Assembly (NCBI RefSeq): GCF_000478825.2
Contig: NZ_CP007542.1
Location: 1,054,001-1,118,000 of the forward strand
From: Synechocystis sp. PCC 6714
GTDB taxonomy: Bacteria; Cyanobacteriota; Cyanobacteriia; Cyanobacteriales; Microcystaceae
DNA: 64,000 bases
Direction of reading: 5' to 3'
In this document: piece after piece, positions 1 through 9,772 of the stretch
Layout of the letters: each line of letters begins with the position of its first letter
Numbering within the stretch: position 1 is the first letter of the stretch
Program-made: the position numbers and the translations under genes
The notes under the pieces: generated by a model
The model's database searches: none
What the model was told of the DNA's origin: nothing
Seen by the model: the letters and a program-made list of their open reading frames with translations, nothing else

Positions 1-51
1 TAACGATTTGTAAAGGCTTTTCTGAAAAAATCTAGTCCGAGCCTTGTCAAT

Positions 52-65
52 GGTTCAATTGAACC
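52..65. promoter_or_regulatory. Perfect 14-bp palindrome upstream of dnaE
   Basis: The sequence GGTTCAATTGAACC is a perfect dyad about 185 bp upstream of the dnaE start. It could be an operator for a dimeric regulator, or chance. The rest of positions 1-249 shows no gene and no convincing promoter. Confidence 0.3.
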
Positions 66-249
66 GGTAGCCTCATGGTTGATAAAATTAGAACAAATAC
101 ACGAAATATTTAAAAGATTTCCCCAGGTATCTTGGAGATAGGCGAATGCCTTCGTTTTTCATTTGGCCCATCCTGGTTTGGGTGAAATTTAGACAATGGC
201 CTCCAGGGCAAAGGGTTTATCATGGGGGTCTGTTGTTGAACTGCTAGCC

Positions 250-2913
250 ATGTCCTTCGTCGGTCTTCATATCCATAGTGACTATAGCCTTCTAGATGGG
301 GCTTCCCAATTACCGGCCTTGATTGACCGGGCCATTGAGCTGGGCATGCCGGCGATCGCCTTGACGGACCATGGGGTGATGTATGGGGCGGTGGAGTTGC
401 TGAAAGTCTGCCGGGGCAAACCGATTAAGCCTATCATTGGCAACGAAATGTATGTAATCAATGGTGATATTGAAATCAATAAGCGTCACCGTCGTTTTCA
501 TCAGGTAGTTTTAGCGAAGAATAATCAGGGCTACAGAAATTTAGTTAAACTCACCACCATTTCTAACTTGAAAGGTATTCAAGGCAGCGGTATTTTTGCC
601 CGACCTTGTATTAACAAAGAGTTGCTAGAGCAGTATAGGGAAGGTTTAATTGTCACCAGTGCCTGTCTGGGGGGAGAAGTGCCCCAAGCTATTTTAAAAG
701 GTGATCTGGGTCATGCCCGTAAGGTAGCAAAATGGTATAAAGATTTATTTGGTGATGACTACTATCTGGAAATTCAAGACCACGGTTCAGTGGAAGATCG
801 TTTGGTTAATGTTAACCTGGTCAAAATTGCCCAAGAGTTAAGTATCAAAATTGTTGCTACTAACGACTCCCATTTTATTTCTTGCAACGATGTAGAAGCC
901 CACGACGCTCTCCTTTGCATTCAAACGGGCAAGTTAATTACCGAAGAAAAAAGATTACGCTACAGCGGTACAGAGTATCTTAAATCTGCCGAGGAAATGC
1001 ACTTGCTCTTTCGGGATCATTTACCGGATGAAATTATCGAAACAGCGATCGCCAACACTCTAGAAGTAGCTAATAAAGTTGAACCCTACAGTATTTTAGG
1101 GGAACCCCGCATTCCCCATTACCCTATTCCCCCCAACCATAGCCCCGAAACCTATGTGGAAGACATTGCCTGGGATGGTCTGTTAGAACGGTTGAAATGC
1201 CGAGAGAGAAGCGATATTCCTGCGGTGTACAAAGAGCGTCTGGAATATGAATTAAGAATGTTAGAAAAAATGGGTTTTTGCACCTATTTTCTTGTAGTTT
1301 GGGACTACATTAAATATGCTCGAGACCATGGCATCCCCGTTGGGCCAGGGCGGGGCTCAGCGGCGGGATCTTTAGTGGCCTATTGCATGAGAATTACCAA
1401 TATTGATCCGGTACACCATGGTCTTTTATTTGAAAGATTTTTGAATCCAGAGCGAAAATCTATGCCTGACGTAGATACGGATTTTTGCATCGATCGCCGG
1501 GATGAAATGATTGAGTATGTCACCCGAAAGTATGGGGAAGATAAAGTTGCTCAAATTATTACTTTTAACCGCATGACCTCTAAAGCGGTGCTTAAAGATG
1601 TGGCTAGGGTATTGGATATTCCCTACGCAGAATCAGACAAAATGGCCAAAATGATTCCTGTTTCCCGGGGTAAGCCAGCCAAATTAAAAGTGATGATTTC
1701 TGACCAAACCCCTGAACCTCAATTTAAATCCCGTTACGACAACGAACCCTGGGTAAAAAAATGGATTGACATGGCAATTCGCATCGAGGGCACCAACAAA
1801 ACTTTCGGTGTCCATGCTGCTGGGGTGGTAATTTCATCAGAACCACTGGATCAAATTGTCCCGTTGCAAAAAAATAATGATGGGGCTGTAATTACCCAAT
1901 ATTACATGGAAGACGTGGAAGCCATGGGTCTTTTGAAAATGGACTTTTTGGGCTTGAAAAACTTGACCACATTGCAACGGGCAGTGGAGTTGATAGCAGA
2001 AAATAAGGGAGTGCAACTGGATTTAGACGATTTGCCCTTACAGGAGCGTAAAGCCCTGCAAATTCGAGCTCGCAATGGTTCTAAAAAGTTACCTGATGAC
2101 GTTAAACAAACCCACAAATTATTGGAAGCGGGGGATTTGGAGGGGATTTTTCAGTTGGAATCCCAAGGCATGAAACAAATTGTGCGGGATCTCAAACCTT
2201 CGGGCATTGAAGATATTTCCTCCATTCTAGCTTTGTATCGCCCTGGACCATTGGATGCGGGACTAATTCCCATCTTTATTAATCGTAAACACGGTCGGGA
2301 AGAAATTTCCTATCAACATAAACTTTTAGAACCAATTTTGAATGAGACCTACGGTGTTCTGGTCTACCAAGAGCAAATCATGAAAATGGCTCAGGATTTG
2401 GCTGGTTATTCCCTAGGGGAAGCGGATCTACTGCGGCGAGCCATGGGAAAAAAGAAAGCTGAAGAAATGCAAAAACATCGGGCGAAATTTGTCGACGGTT
2501 CCACTAAAAATGGAGTTCCTTCCCGCATAGCTGAAAATTTGTTTGACCAAATGGTTAAGTTTGCGGAATATTGCCTCAGCTTTGACGCCGAAATTTTAAC
2601 CGTTGAATACGGTCCATTATCCATTGGTAAAATTGTTGGCGAAGAAATTAATTGTTCTGTGTACAGCGTTGATCCCCAGGGTCGGATTTATACCCAGGCG
2701 ATCGCCCAATGGCATGACCGGGGAGTGCAGGAAGTGTTTGAATATGAATTGGAAGATGGTTCGGTGATTCGGGCTACCCCTGACCACCGTTTTTTGACTA
2801 CCGATTATGAACTATTGGCGATCGAGGAAATTTTTGCCCGGCAAATGGATTTGCTAACCTTAACGAACCTCAAGCTTGAAAATCTGGCTACTTTGCCCAT
2901 TACGTCAGGGTAA
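250..2913 (+). CDS. dnaE: DNA polymerase III alpha subunit, N-terminal half with split intein N-fragment
   Basis: This is the N-terminal half of the replicative polymerase catalytic subunit. Residues 1-774 are the extein: a PHP domain starting [16 protein letters not shown], then the C-family polymerase core with the acidic PDVDTDF motif. Residue Cys775 (codon 2572-2574, after KFAEY) begins a 113-residue N-intein ([14 protein letters not shown]) with the block B motif TPDH. By analogy with the PCC 6803 split intein, the protein trans-splices to a DnaE C-half encoded elsewhere. The ATG at 250 was chosen over an upstream ATG at 196 because [13 protein letters not shown] is the conserved start and gives the expected 774-residue extein. 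The intein tail ([16 protein letters not shown]) differs from the roughly 123-residue PCC 6803 fragment I remember and is shorter. The stop lies 2 nt from the stop of the convergent gene. Confidence 0.96.
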   Translation: MSFVGLHIHSDYSLLDGASQLPALIDRAIELGMPAIALTDHGVMYGAVELLKVCRGKPIKPIIGNEMYVINGDIEINKRHRRFHQVVLAKNNQGYRNLVKLTTISNLKGIQGSGIFARPCINKELLEQYREGLIVTSACLGGEVPQAILKGDLGHARKVAKWYKDLFGDDYYLEIQDHGSVEDRLVNVNLVKIAQELSIKIVATNDSHFISCNDVEAHDALLCIQTGKLITEEKRLRYSGTEYLKSAEEMHLLFRDHLPDEIIETAIANTLEVANKVEPYSILGEPRIPHYPIPPNHSPETYVEDIAWDGLLERLKCRERSDIPAVYKERLEYELRMLEKMGFCTYFLVVWDYIKYARDHGIPVGPGRGSAAGSLVAYCMRITNIDPVHHGLLFERFLNPERKSMPDVDTDFCIDRRDEMIEYVTRKYGEDKVAQIITFNRMTSKAVLKDVARVLDIPYAESDKMAKMIPVSRGKPAKLKVMISDQTPEPQFKSRYDNEPWVKKWIDMAIRIEGTNKTFGVHAAGVVISSEPLDQIVPLQKNNDGAVITQYYMEDVEAMGLLKMDFLGLKNLTTLQRAVELIAENKGVQLDLDDLPLQERKALQIRARNGSKKLPDDVKQTHKLLEAGDLEGIFQLESQGMKQIVRDLKPSGIEDISSILALYRPGPLDAGLIPIFINRKHGREEISYQHKLLEPILNETYGVLVYQEQIMKMAQDLAGYSLGEADLLRRAMGKKKAEEMQKHRAKFVDGSTKNGVPSRIAENLFDQMVKFAEYCLSFDAEILTVEYGPLSIGKIVGEEINCSVYSVDPQGRIYTQAIAQWHDRGVQEVFEYELEDGSVIRATPDHRFLTTDYELLAIEEIFARQMDLLTLTNLKLENLATLPITSG
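352..359. repeat. HIP1 octamer GCGATCGC (representative of many copies)
   Basis: The octamer GCGATCGC, often inside GGCGATCGCC, recurs throughout the window in genes and spacers, for example here and near 2700, 9304, 13074, 17275, 24603, 34844, 46581 and 56031. HIP1 is the characteristic over-represented palindrome of Synechocystis and many other cyanobacteria. Its core CGATCG is the probable target of the C5 methyltransferase at 30692-31960. Confidence 0.9.
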
Positions 2914-2915
2914 TT

Positions 2916-3695
2916 TCAAACTAATAATTGTTGATACTGATTGAAATATTGACGGTAAACAGCGGCGGTAACGGCAATGGTGCTGAGGGTATTGGTCAAC
3001 AAAATTAAGAACATAATTAAAATCTGATAGACCGAGGCATTGAGGGGATCACCCCCGGCCAACACTTGCCCCGTTAACATCCCTGGCAAACTGACCAAAC
3101 CCACCACCATCATTTGGTTAATGGTGGGAATCAAACTGGCACGAATGGCATCTCGACGGTAATTGGCGATCGCCTGCCCAGGGCTGGCCCCCAAACAAAG
3201 GTGGGTTTCAATTTCCCGAGGATTTTGTTGAATAGCACTGGCTAGCCTTTCGCCGGCTAAAGAGGCACTGTTCATGGTTTGTCCCAAAATCATCCCCGTC
3301 AAAGGAATCAGATATTGGGGGGAATACCATTGGGGAGGTTGAATAATCACTACCAGGGCGTAACCCAAACTAATGGCAGTGCTAGCCCCCAAAGAAAGCC
3401 AGAGCCAGCCGAATAGGGATTGACTCCGGGGATTAATGCGGTTTCTGGCCACCACAGCGGCAATGGTTAACATAATGGCCAGTACCAGCAGCACTGCCCC
3501 AGCATTATCTAGGGAAAAAACCACCGCCAGAAAATAGCCCACCACAATCAGTTGCAGAATGGTGCGCCCTCCGGCCCAGAGCAGTTGCCCTGTTAAATTT
3601 AGCCCCTGCCATTGCAACAGGGCGATCGCCGTGCCCAGCAGTCCCAACATCCAACCAATATCGGCCCAATCCAACTCGATTAAGGCATGTTCCAT
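2916..3695 (-). CDS. FetB/YbbM-like (UPF0014) ABC transporter permease
   Basis: A 259-residue integral membrane protein of the UPF0014 family, whose E. coli member FetB (YbbM) is the permease of an iron exporter. Hydrophobic helices run almost throughout. The family's conserved central segment is present (LIPLTGMILGQTMNSASLAG), as is the C-terminal part (GLVSLPGMLTGQVLAGGDP). The partner ATPase FetA is not adjacent, so the substrate is inferred only from the family. It is the last gene of a psb27-rnc-permease operon, 25 nt after rnc, and its TGA lies 2 nt from the dnaE stop on the other strand. Confidence 0.85.
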   Translation of the reverse strand: MEHALIELDWADIGWMLGLLGTAIALLQWQGLNLTGQLLWAGGRTILQLIVVGYFLAVVFSLDNAGAVLLVLAIMLTIAAVVARNRINPRSQSLFGWLWLSLGASTAISLGYALVVIIQPPQWYSPQYLIPLTGMILGQTMNSASLAGERLASAIQQNPREIETHLCLGASPGQAIANYRRDAIRASLIPTINQMMVVGLVSLPGMLTGQVLAGGDPLNASVYQILIMFLILLTNTLSTIAVTAAVYRQYFNQYQQLLV

Positions 3696-3720
3696 GGCCT
3701 TTTTCCACTTATTCCCTGAG

Positions 3721-4413
3721 CTACAACAATCCTAAATTTTTCAATGCATCCAGAGCCGCCTGTTTGGTGGCCATTTGTTTACTAGGGCCAGAACCCTTTC
3801 CTTGGACTTTGCCAGACACACTAACAGTGAAAGTAAATTCCCGGGCATGGGGAGGGCCTGCGGTATCGATCAGTGTGTATTCCGGTAACTGTTTGGTTTT
3901 CTCCAAAGCCCATTGTTGCAGCATATTTTTTATGTCCACCGTAGGGGAGGGTTTTGGCGATCGCCCGTCCTGGCTTTGTTCCCACTGTTCCAAAATGGGA
4001 ATAAATAGCTCTTCAACAAAATCCCTCACAGTTTCCAAACCAGCATCCAGGAAAGAAGCCCCCAACCAAGACTCAAACACGTCCGCTAGTATGGAGGGAT
4101 TATCCTGGCCGTCATCCCTTGCTAAACTGCGGCTTAGGCGAATTTCTGGGCCAATTTCCAAAAATCTGGCCAGATAAGCTAGCTGATTTTGGTTAACCAA
4201 CTGGGCCCGTAAACGACTCAGCTCTGCCTCCGTAAAATGAGGGTAACGTTCAAAGAGAATCTGTCCCACTAAAAAGCCCAGCACCGCATCACCAAGAAAC
4301 TCCAACCGATCATAGGAAGGAGTACCTGGATGTTCGTTGCTATAGGAGCCATGGGTCAGGGCCTCTAGCTTTAACTGGGGATCCCCAATGGCAGGTAAAT
4401 CAGGATGGTTCAC
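3721..4413 (-). CDS. rnc: Ribonuclease III
   Basis: RNase III cleaves double-stranded RNA in rRNA processing and antisense-RNA turnover. The 230-residue protein has the endonuclease signature [16 protein letters not shown] near residue 40, the second acidic cluster [18 protein letters not shown] that supplies metal ligands, and a C-terminal double-stranded RNA-binding domain from about residue 155, ending [14 protein letters not shown]. The start is GTG and overlaps the psb27 stop in a GTGA arrangement, which implies translational coupling in a psb27-rnc operon. Confidence 0.96.
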   Translation of the reverse strand: MNHPDLPAIGDPQLKLEALTHGSYSNEHPGTPSYDRLEFLGDAVLGFLVGQILFERYPHFTEAELSRLRAQLVNQNQLAYLARFLEIGPEIRLSRSLARDDGQDNPSILADVFESWLGASFLDAGLETVRDFVEELFIPILEQWEQSQDGRSPKPSPTVDIKNMLQQWALEKTKQLPEYTLIDTAGPPHAREFTFTVSVSGKVQGKGSGPSKQMATKQAALDALKNLGLL

Positions 4414-4814
4414 ACGCCCCGTTCAATGGATCTTTCTGCTTGGGTAAATTCTAGTTGTAGACGCTTTTTCAACTTTTCGGGAATGGGGCGAGCACCATAG
4501 GAGGTGTAATAGCCAGCTAAGGAGTTGAGGGCCGTTTGCATGGTGGTGAAAGATTTCAGTCCACCGGCATTACCCTTGCGGCGGTAACGGGAAATGTAAT
4601 CGTTAATTTGGGCCCGGGCAGTGTCCTGTAATTCCTGACGATTGGGGGCATCCTGGGGCAGATCAACTGCTTCCCGCAGAGTAGCAATAACAGTTAGGGT
4701 ATCTTGGCTATAGTTGCCGGTGAGTCCTGTGCCACTGTCGCAGGCCGTCAGACCGATCGTCACTACTAAAACTAAAGCTAACAGCCGTGACAACTGATTT
4801 TTTAAAAAGGACAT
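4410..4814 (-). CDS. psb27: Photosystem II assembly lipoprotein Psb27
   Basis: Psb27 binds the lumenal face of CP43 in photosystem II assembly and repair intermediates. The 134-residue product starts at the internal [15 protein letters not shown]. It has a basic n-region, a hydrophobic stretch and a lipobox LTAC with Cys25 as the predicted lipidated residue. The mature part is the helical Psb27 domain ([16 protein letters not shown], then [20 protein letters not shown]). A longer in-frame extension upstream to 4910 is rejected because it would bury the signal peptide. It overlaps rnc by 4 nt. Confidence 0.95.
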   Translation of the reverse strand: MSFLKNQLSRLLALVLVVTIGLTACDSGTGLTGNYSQDTLTVIATLREAVDLPQDAPNRQELQDTARAQINDYISRYRRKGNAGGLKSFTTMQTALNSLAGYYTSYGARPIPEKLKKRLQLEFTQAERSIERGV

Positions 4815-5228
4815 CACTGGGGGTTCCCTCGCTGGAATATTACTAGATTTTGCAGCTGAACTACCCCTCCCTGTTAAATCCAGGAAGGAGCTTCCTATCC
4901 AAAGAATCACTTTCCATTCCGAAAAATAGTAAGCCTTAGATTCTGCTGATAGGCGGACTCCCCAGTTCCTGAGGACAAAACCACGGTTACAAAAATATTT
5001 CGCTGTTTATTTAGCTTAGTTTTCGCTGTCCGTTGCCGTGTTAACAAGGTCACTTTATCAAAAATCGAAGCTAAGTCGCAAGGCACATCCCGCCCTCTGC
5101 TTCTCCCAGTAAACCAGCCTGTGGGGAGGGGGACTTCCCACAACATAATTTTGTTAAATTTTTGTTAAATTCTCTGACGGGTTCAACCCTGATCTGTGGA
5201 TATGTTGAAAAGCTTGGCGGGAGTGGTG
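4815..5228. other. Intergenic region upstream of psb27
   Basis: About 410 bp between the histidine kinase stop and psb27. The psb27 promoter must lie here on the minus strand. A short AT-rich tandem (TTTTGTTAAA then TTTTTGTTAAA) sits at about 5151-5171. An 79-codon open frame at 4907-5146 has no recognisable domain or good start context and is not called. Confidence 0.5.
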
Positions 5229-8174
5229 CTAAACTCGCTCCGTTGGGGTAATGGGGGGAATCTCCATTAAGCTAGCCCTATATTGGGGAAATTCTCCCAT
5301 AAGCTTTTCGAGGTGGCGACTATCAAAATTTTCCAATGCTTTGATGATTTCATGCCCGTAGGCCTCTAAGCCATCCCAATGGTGTTCTTTTCCCAGCTTC
5401 CTGAGGCGATCGCCAAAGTTTCTGAGTTGTCGGGAAATGAGTGTGTGGCGCAGACTTTGCCAAATTTCGTTTTCCTGCTCTGTCAACAGGGAAATTAATT
5501 GTTCCCGCTGGCCTGGGGTCAGTAGGGGTACGGCGGTGGGTTGGGTCAACAGGGCGTTATCGATGCTTTCCGGAAAAGATTCTGCTGGAATAGAAGATTT
5601 ACTTTGCTCAGCAATGTTCAGCTGGCCAGTCAAACCCAGGCGATCGCCGTCGACGGAGACAGAATTTTCCACCAAACGCACCGAAGGAAAACGTAAAATA
5701 AAAGTACTTCCTTCCCCCGGTTGACTCTGCAAACTGATGCTTCCCCCCAATAATGCTGTTAACCGCTTGGTAATGGTCAAACCCAGGCCAGTGCCACCAT
5801 ATTTTCGGGTACTTTGTCCCTGACTTTGGGTAAAAACATCAAAAATCCGGCTTTGATCTTCCGGTGCAATGCCAATGCCTGTATCGGTAACTTCAATGGC
5901 CAAAGAAACATATTGATCGGATTTTTGAATGTGCGTGTCCTCTACACCAATGTAAACAAAAACTTGACCTGTATCAGTAAACTTAATCGCATTACCCACC
6001 AAGTTAAACAAAATCTGCCGCAGACGTACCGCGTCAAAATAAATTTCTTGGCTTAAACTGGCATCTAATTGAGTGATTAAAATTATCCCCTTATTCTCCG
6101 CTGTGTAGTCAAAAATTTGTTTAATTTCTACCAAGGTTGATTTTAGATTCACCGGCTCCTCATTAATAATTAATTTGCCAGCTTCAATTTTGGAAATATC
6201 TAAAATATCGTCAATGAGAACCAATAATACTTTACTGCTGGAGTTAATGGCATTGAGATAACTTTCGGTCTGAGCTGGGCTAATATTTTTCTGCAGGAGT
6301 AAATCACAAAAACCAAGAATAGCATTCATTGGGGTGCGGATTTCATGGCTAATATTGGCAAGAAACTCACTTTTAAAGCGATTGGCAAATTCCGCATTTT
6401 CTTTTGCTTTCCTCAGCTCTATTTCAATGTGTTGACGTTCTTCAATTTCCCCCGCTAGCTGCTTATTAATTGCTATTAATGTGTTGGTTCTTTCTGCCAC
6501 CCTAACTTCTAGATTGTCCCGAGCTTGCTTAATAGTTTTAAATTGATTTTGTAGGGTTGTCAACATTTCATTAAAGTTTTCATTCAGCGTCACTACTTCG
6601 CTGACTTCACTGTGGAGTGCAACGGGAGTTAAGCCCTGGTATTGTAACTTGGCTGGGATGTCGGTGGTAATCTTAGCTAAAGTTAATAATGGCTTAGCAA
6701 CTCGCTTACTAATGCCAATGGCAATTACTAGGCCTATCAGGGTCAAACACAATAGTAAGCCTAGTTTTTGTACGGAGTGACTTTGCAATTGTTCAACGCT
6801 TTCCTGGGCAGGTAAACCAATGATTAATTGCCAACCATTAATATTTTCTAAAGAGCTAATATGATAATAGTAGGAATTGCGCCAACGGAGGGTTGGATTT
6901 GCCGGTTGATCCGGATACCAATGGTAAGTATTTTCATCAAGATTGCGGATTTCTCCTGCTTGGAATGGTTGGTAAACTTCCAGAGGTAAAAGGTTTGCAA
7001 TGGTACTGGCTACCACTTGATTTTTGCCATCGGTGAGGGTAATGCTTAGTTGATCATTAACCCGGTCTGCATATAAAAGATTTTCTGCTTTAGATAAATT
7101 TAAAGAGGCATTGACAAACCCTTGTAAACCATTGTCATTCATCAGGGGAATGGTGATGCTTATGTGAGGCTTAATATCGAGGCTAGTACGATGCAGTGGC
7201 GAAATTTTCATTCCTGGTTGGGCAAGGGAAAAATTAGCCACTTTTTGCGATTGAATCAAGCCTAAGCGTGATTGACCCACTTCATTGAACTCAGGGGAGC
7301 TGGCAATTATTTTTCCTTGGCGATCGCCGATGTAAATATAGCTGAAACCATCGAAAGCTTTTTGGGTAGTTTCCGTTTCCAGGGAGAGGAAGAATAACTG
7401 TTCATCATTTCCCCGATTAACTTCTGTTAACAGAGGCAGAATTTGTTCGGAAAAAATCTCTGCTCCCCTTAAATGATTTTGATACCAGTCTTGAATGGAA
7501 TTTTGAACTGGAATAGATAATGAGGTTAAATTCTCTGCCATTTGCTTTTCCATTTCCAAAAAAGATTCCTGACCGTTAAATACGGTAACAAATAGTAGAG
7601 GAAAAAAGATAAATGCAACTAGTAGATTAAATAAAGTTTGTTCAAAAGATAATCTTTGCCAGCGGGGGTAAGTAGGTTTTAAAAGAACAGGAAGTGTTAC
7701 ATTTGTCAGCCCAAAACTAGTAATTAGAAAGCTGGCAATTAAGCTATTAAAAATGCCATTAGTTGCTTGTTTTAACGTTACCAAACGAGCCGGCACCGGG
7801 GTCATATTTAAGCCCCAATGATAAAAAATATAAACCAGAGGCATACCGATTAATAGCCAAAATAAACTATTAAGCAGCACCAAGTTCCTTTGCTTCTGAC
7901 GTAACATGATTGCCACCACTAAGGCTTCGAGTAAAATTACCACTAATGCATAGCCATGGTGCCAAATTAATAGGGTGTAACTACCGGCGATCGCCGCACT
8001 AATTAAGCCCCAAAATAAGCCGAAGTAAACGATAACTAATAGGGTGGCAATACTACCAAAAAGAAAATCAACACCAAAGAATAAATGTAAGCGAAAGTAA
8101 TTTCCCCCATAACCGGCTAACAGCAGACAGGGCAACAGCCAATATTTTTGCAACAAAGGGAGAATTTTACCCAT
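5229..8174 (-). CDS. Membrane sensor histidine kinase without receiver domain
   Basis: A 981-residue sensor kinase. The first ~205 residues hold about six hydrophobic helices, like MASE-type membrane sensor modules. A large extracytoplasmic Cache-like region follows to about residue 470, then a transmembrane helix (LGLLLCLTLIGLVIAIGIS), a HAMP domain and a coiled coil. The HisKA H-box is FLANISHEIRTPMNAILGF with His610 as the phosphoacceptor. The ATPase domain has the N box NLVGNAIKFT, G1 DTGIGI and G2 GGTGLGL. The last ~90 residues, from LLTPGQREQL to the end, resemble the helical tail usually found after a receiver domain in cyanobacterial BarA-like hybrid kinases, but no receiver is present. 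No response regulator is adjacent and the signal is unknown. Confidence 0.92.
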   Translation of the reverse strand: MGKILPLLQKYWLLPCLLLAGYGGNYFRLHLFFGVDFLFGSIATLLVIVYFGLFWGLISAAIAGSYTLLIWHHGYALVVILLEALVVAIMLRQKQRNLVLLNSLFWLLIGMPLVYIFYHWGLNMTPVPARLVTLKQATNGIFNSLIASFLITSFGLTNVTLPVLLKPTYPRWQRLSFEQTLFNLLVAFIFFPLLFVTVFNGQESFLEMEKQMAENLTSLSIPVQNSIQDWYQNHLRGAEIFSEQILPLLTEVNRGNDEQLFFLSLETETTQKAFDGFSYIYIGDRQGKIIASSPEFNEVGQSRLGLIQSQKVANFSLAQPGMKISPLHRTSLDIKPHISITIPLMNDNGLQGFVNASLNLSKAENLLYADRVNDQLSITLTDGKNQVVASTIANLLPLEVYQPFQAGEIRNLDENTYHWYPDQPANPTLRWRNSYYYHISSLENINGWQLIIGLPAQESVEQLQSHSVQKLGLLLCLTLIGLVIAIGISKRVAKPLLTLAKITTDIPAKLQYQGLTPVALHSEVSEVVTLNENFNEMLTTLQNQFKTIKQARDNLEVRVAERTNTLIAINKQLAGEIEERQHIEIELRKAKENAEFANRFKSEFLANISHEIRTPMNAILGFCDLLLQKNISPAQTESYLNAINSSSKVLLVLIDDILDISKIEAGKLIINEEPVNLKSTLVEIKQIFDYTAENKGIILITQLDASLSQEIYFDAVRLRQILFNLVGNAIKFTDTGQVFVYIGVEDTHIQKSDQYVSLAIEVTDTGIGIAPEDQSRIFDVFTQSQGQSTRKYGGTGLGLTITKRLTALLGGSISLQSQPGEGSTFILRFPSVRLVENSVSVDGDRLGLTGQLNIAEQSKSSIPAESFPESIDNALLTQPTAVPLLTPGQREQLISLLTEQENEIWQSLRHTLISRQLRNFGDRLRKLGKEHHWDGLEAYGHEIIKALENFDSRHLEKLMGEFPQYRASLMEIPPITPTERV

Positions 8175-8192
8175 GGAAAACTGAAGCTAAGG

Positions 8193-9611
8193 CTAGGGAA
8201 TGGCAGGAGAACGGCGGTAAAGAATCACCTCATTGTCTTGATATTCTGGCGCAAAAGCTGGGTCTTCGCTCACCTGTTGGGCTAATGTTTCTACGGTGCC
8301 CTGGGAATTTTCCCAACCGGCATAGTTTATCTGTAACAACACCGCATCAAAACGGTTTAAATCAAAGGGTGCTTCCGCTTCGATGGCTAATTCCAAGTCC
8401 GGTCGATGGCTGAGGTGAGCAGCAATGTGGGGGGAAGTCAACACTCGATCGCCTGGTTGAACCAACTGCACCGCCGCCTGTAAATTTTCTAACTGCCCCC
8501 AATGTTGCCAGTATCTCCCGAAAAAGTAGGTGTATTTGCCCAGGGCTAAAAAGGCGATCATCGTCCAGAGAATAATCCAGCGGGGTTGCTTGAGCCAACT
8601 ACTGCCCCGGTACCAATGGGTCATCACCACCAATAATAAAAAGGGCAAGATGGGAATGGCATATTGATGAATTAAATCTTTTTGGGGTAAATAATCGGTA
8701 ACCAGATTAATAAACAGAGCTGGAATAGCTGGGATAAACATAGCCCAAGCTCTACCCCAAATGCCCCAAATTACGGGTGCGGTTAATAGGACTAAATAAA
8801 ATAAATTATCCAGGGTAAATAATGCCCCTAAAACAATTTGGGGTTTCAACACTAAGTTGATGATAATTTCTAGCACCGAATCGCCGAGAAAACTATAACG
8901 GCCCACCGCCGCCGCTTCTTCGCCGCTAAAAGCAGGAATAATCCCCTTAGTGGCAATGATAAACCAGGCTAAACCGGTCACTGTGGCAACTAATCCCATC
9001 AATCTTTTTCTTTCCCAAATCAGCAACCAAATGCCCAACATAAACACGGTTAGGGAAAGCACTGCTTTACTAGCTAAAATGACAATTAAACTAATGACAA
9101 AAATTGTCCATTTATTAGCCCTGGCACTCCACACCGCCCAGAGTAAGGCCGGTAAGGCCACCACCTCCGTATGGAAATCAAACAAATTAACATTAAAAAT
9201 TAGGGGATATAGACCATAAACCAAAGCCATGGTTAAACTTTCTTTTTCCCCTAACCCCGTTTGTTTTGCCAATTGCCAGGTAGGCCAAGCCCCCAGAGCC
9301 AAGGCGATCGCCTGAATAAGAAATAACCAATAAACAGAAGGATAAATTTTATAAAAAATCGCCAGGGGATAGACCAAAAAGGCGGCGTGGTCCCCCAAAA
9401 TATGAAAGCCCCGAAAGGAAACCCGGGGATATTCCCCTTGGCTAATCAGGTAAATGGACTGATCGAAAAAGCCCAAATCCAAAGCGGTGGACTGGAAAAG
9501 CCAATGGCGCACCGTGGCACAGATAAAGAAAATAAGGGCACCGATCGCCATGCCAATTAGCAGGGGACGGGGGAGAATAACTTGCTCAACGGGGGACTGA
9601 TTTCCTTCCAT
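8193..9611 (-). CDS. DUF2079 multi-pass membrane protein
   Basis: A roughly 472-residue integral membrane protein with about ten hydrophobic helices. DUF2079 signatures are visible: LDLGFFDQSIYLISQGEYP, then GFHILGDHAAFLVYPLA, then FDFHTEVVALPALLWA. The fold resembles GT-C glycosyltransferases, but no biochemical role is established for the family. The ATG at 9611 (MEGNQSPVEQ) is preferred over an in-frame TTG at 9641. It ends 18 nt upstream of the histidine kinase start on the same strand, so the two may be co-transcribed. Confidence 0.85.
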   Translation of the reverse strand: MEGNQSPVEQVILPRPLLIGMAIGALIFFICATVRHWLFQSTALDLGFFDQSIYLISQGEYPRVSFRGFHILGDHAAFLVYPLAIFYKIYPSVYWLFLIQAIALALGAWPTWQLAKQTGLGEKESLTMALVYGLYPLIFNVNLFDFHTEVVALPALLWAVWSARANKWTIFVISLIVILASKAVLSLTVFMLGIWLLIWERKRLMGLVATVTGLAWFIIATKGIIPAFSGEEAAAVGRYSFLGDSVLEIIINLVLKPQIVLGALFTLDNLFYLVLLTAPVIWGIWGRAWAMFIPAIPALFINLVTDYLPQKDLIHQYAIPILPFLLLVVMTHWYRGSSWLKQPRWIILWTMIAFLALGKYTYFFGRYWQHWGQLENLQAAVQLVQPGDRVLTSPHIAAHLSHRPDLELAIEAEAPFDLNRFDAVLLQINYAGWENSQGTVETLAQQVSEDPAFAPEYQDNEVILYRRSPAIP

Positions 9612-9759
9612 GGGGGATAATGCGGGGTGAAAAATGCCCAAAACTCCCCCAAGATTAGCAAACCCTGGCCCAGGTTCAATTTCCCGGAACGGCGATCGCC
9701 AAAGGGAATTTAAGTGGGGAGTAGGATGGAACCAGGGACAGTATCAGCTCACCAAGTCA

Positions 9760-9766
9760 GGAGGTG
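9760..9766 (+). promoter_or_regulatory. Strong Shine-Dalgarno for fructokinase
   Basis: The sequence GGAGGTG lies 6 nt before the GTG codon at 9773. It settles the choice of this non-ATG start. Confidence 0.75.
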
Positions 9767-9772
9767 TGAACG

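Noticed and set aside
4907-5146. 79-codon open frame upstream of psb27
   Set aside because: No domain, no ribosome-binding site and Arg-rich composition typical of a chance frame; it occupies the psb27 promoter region.
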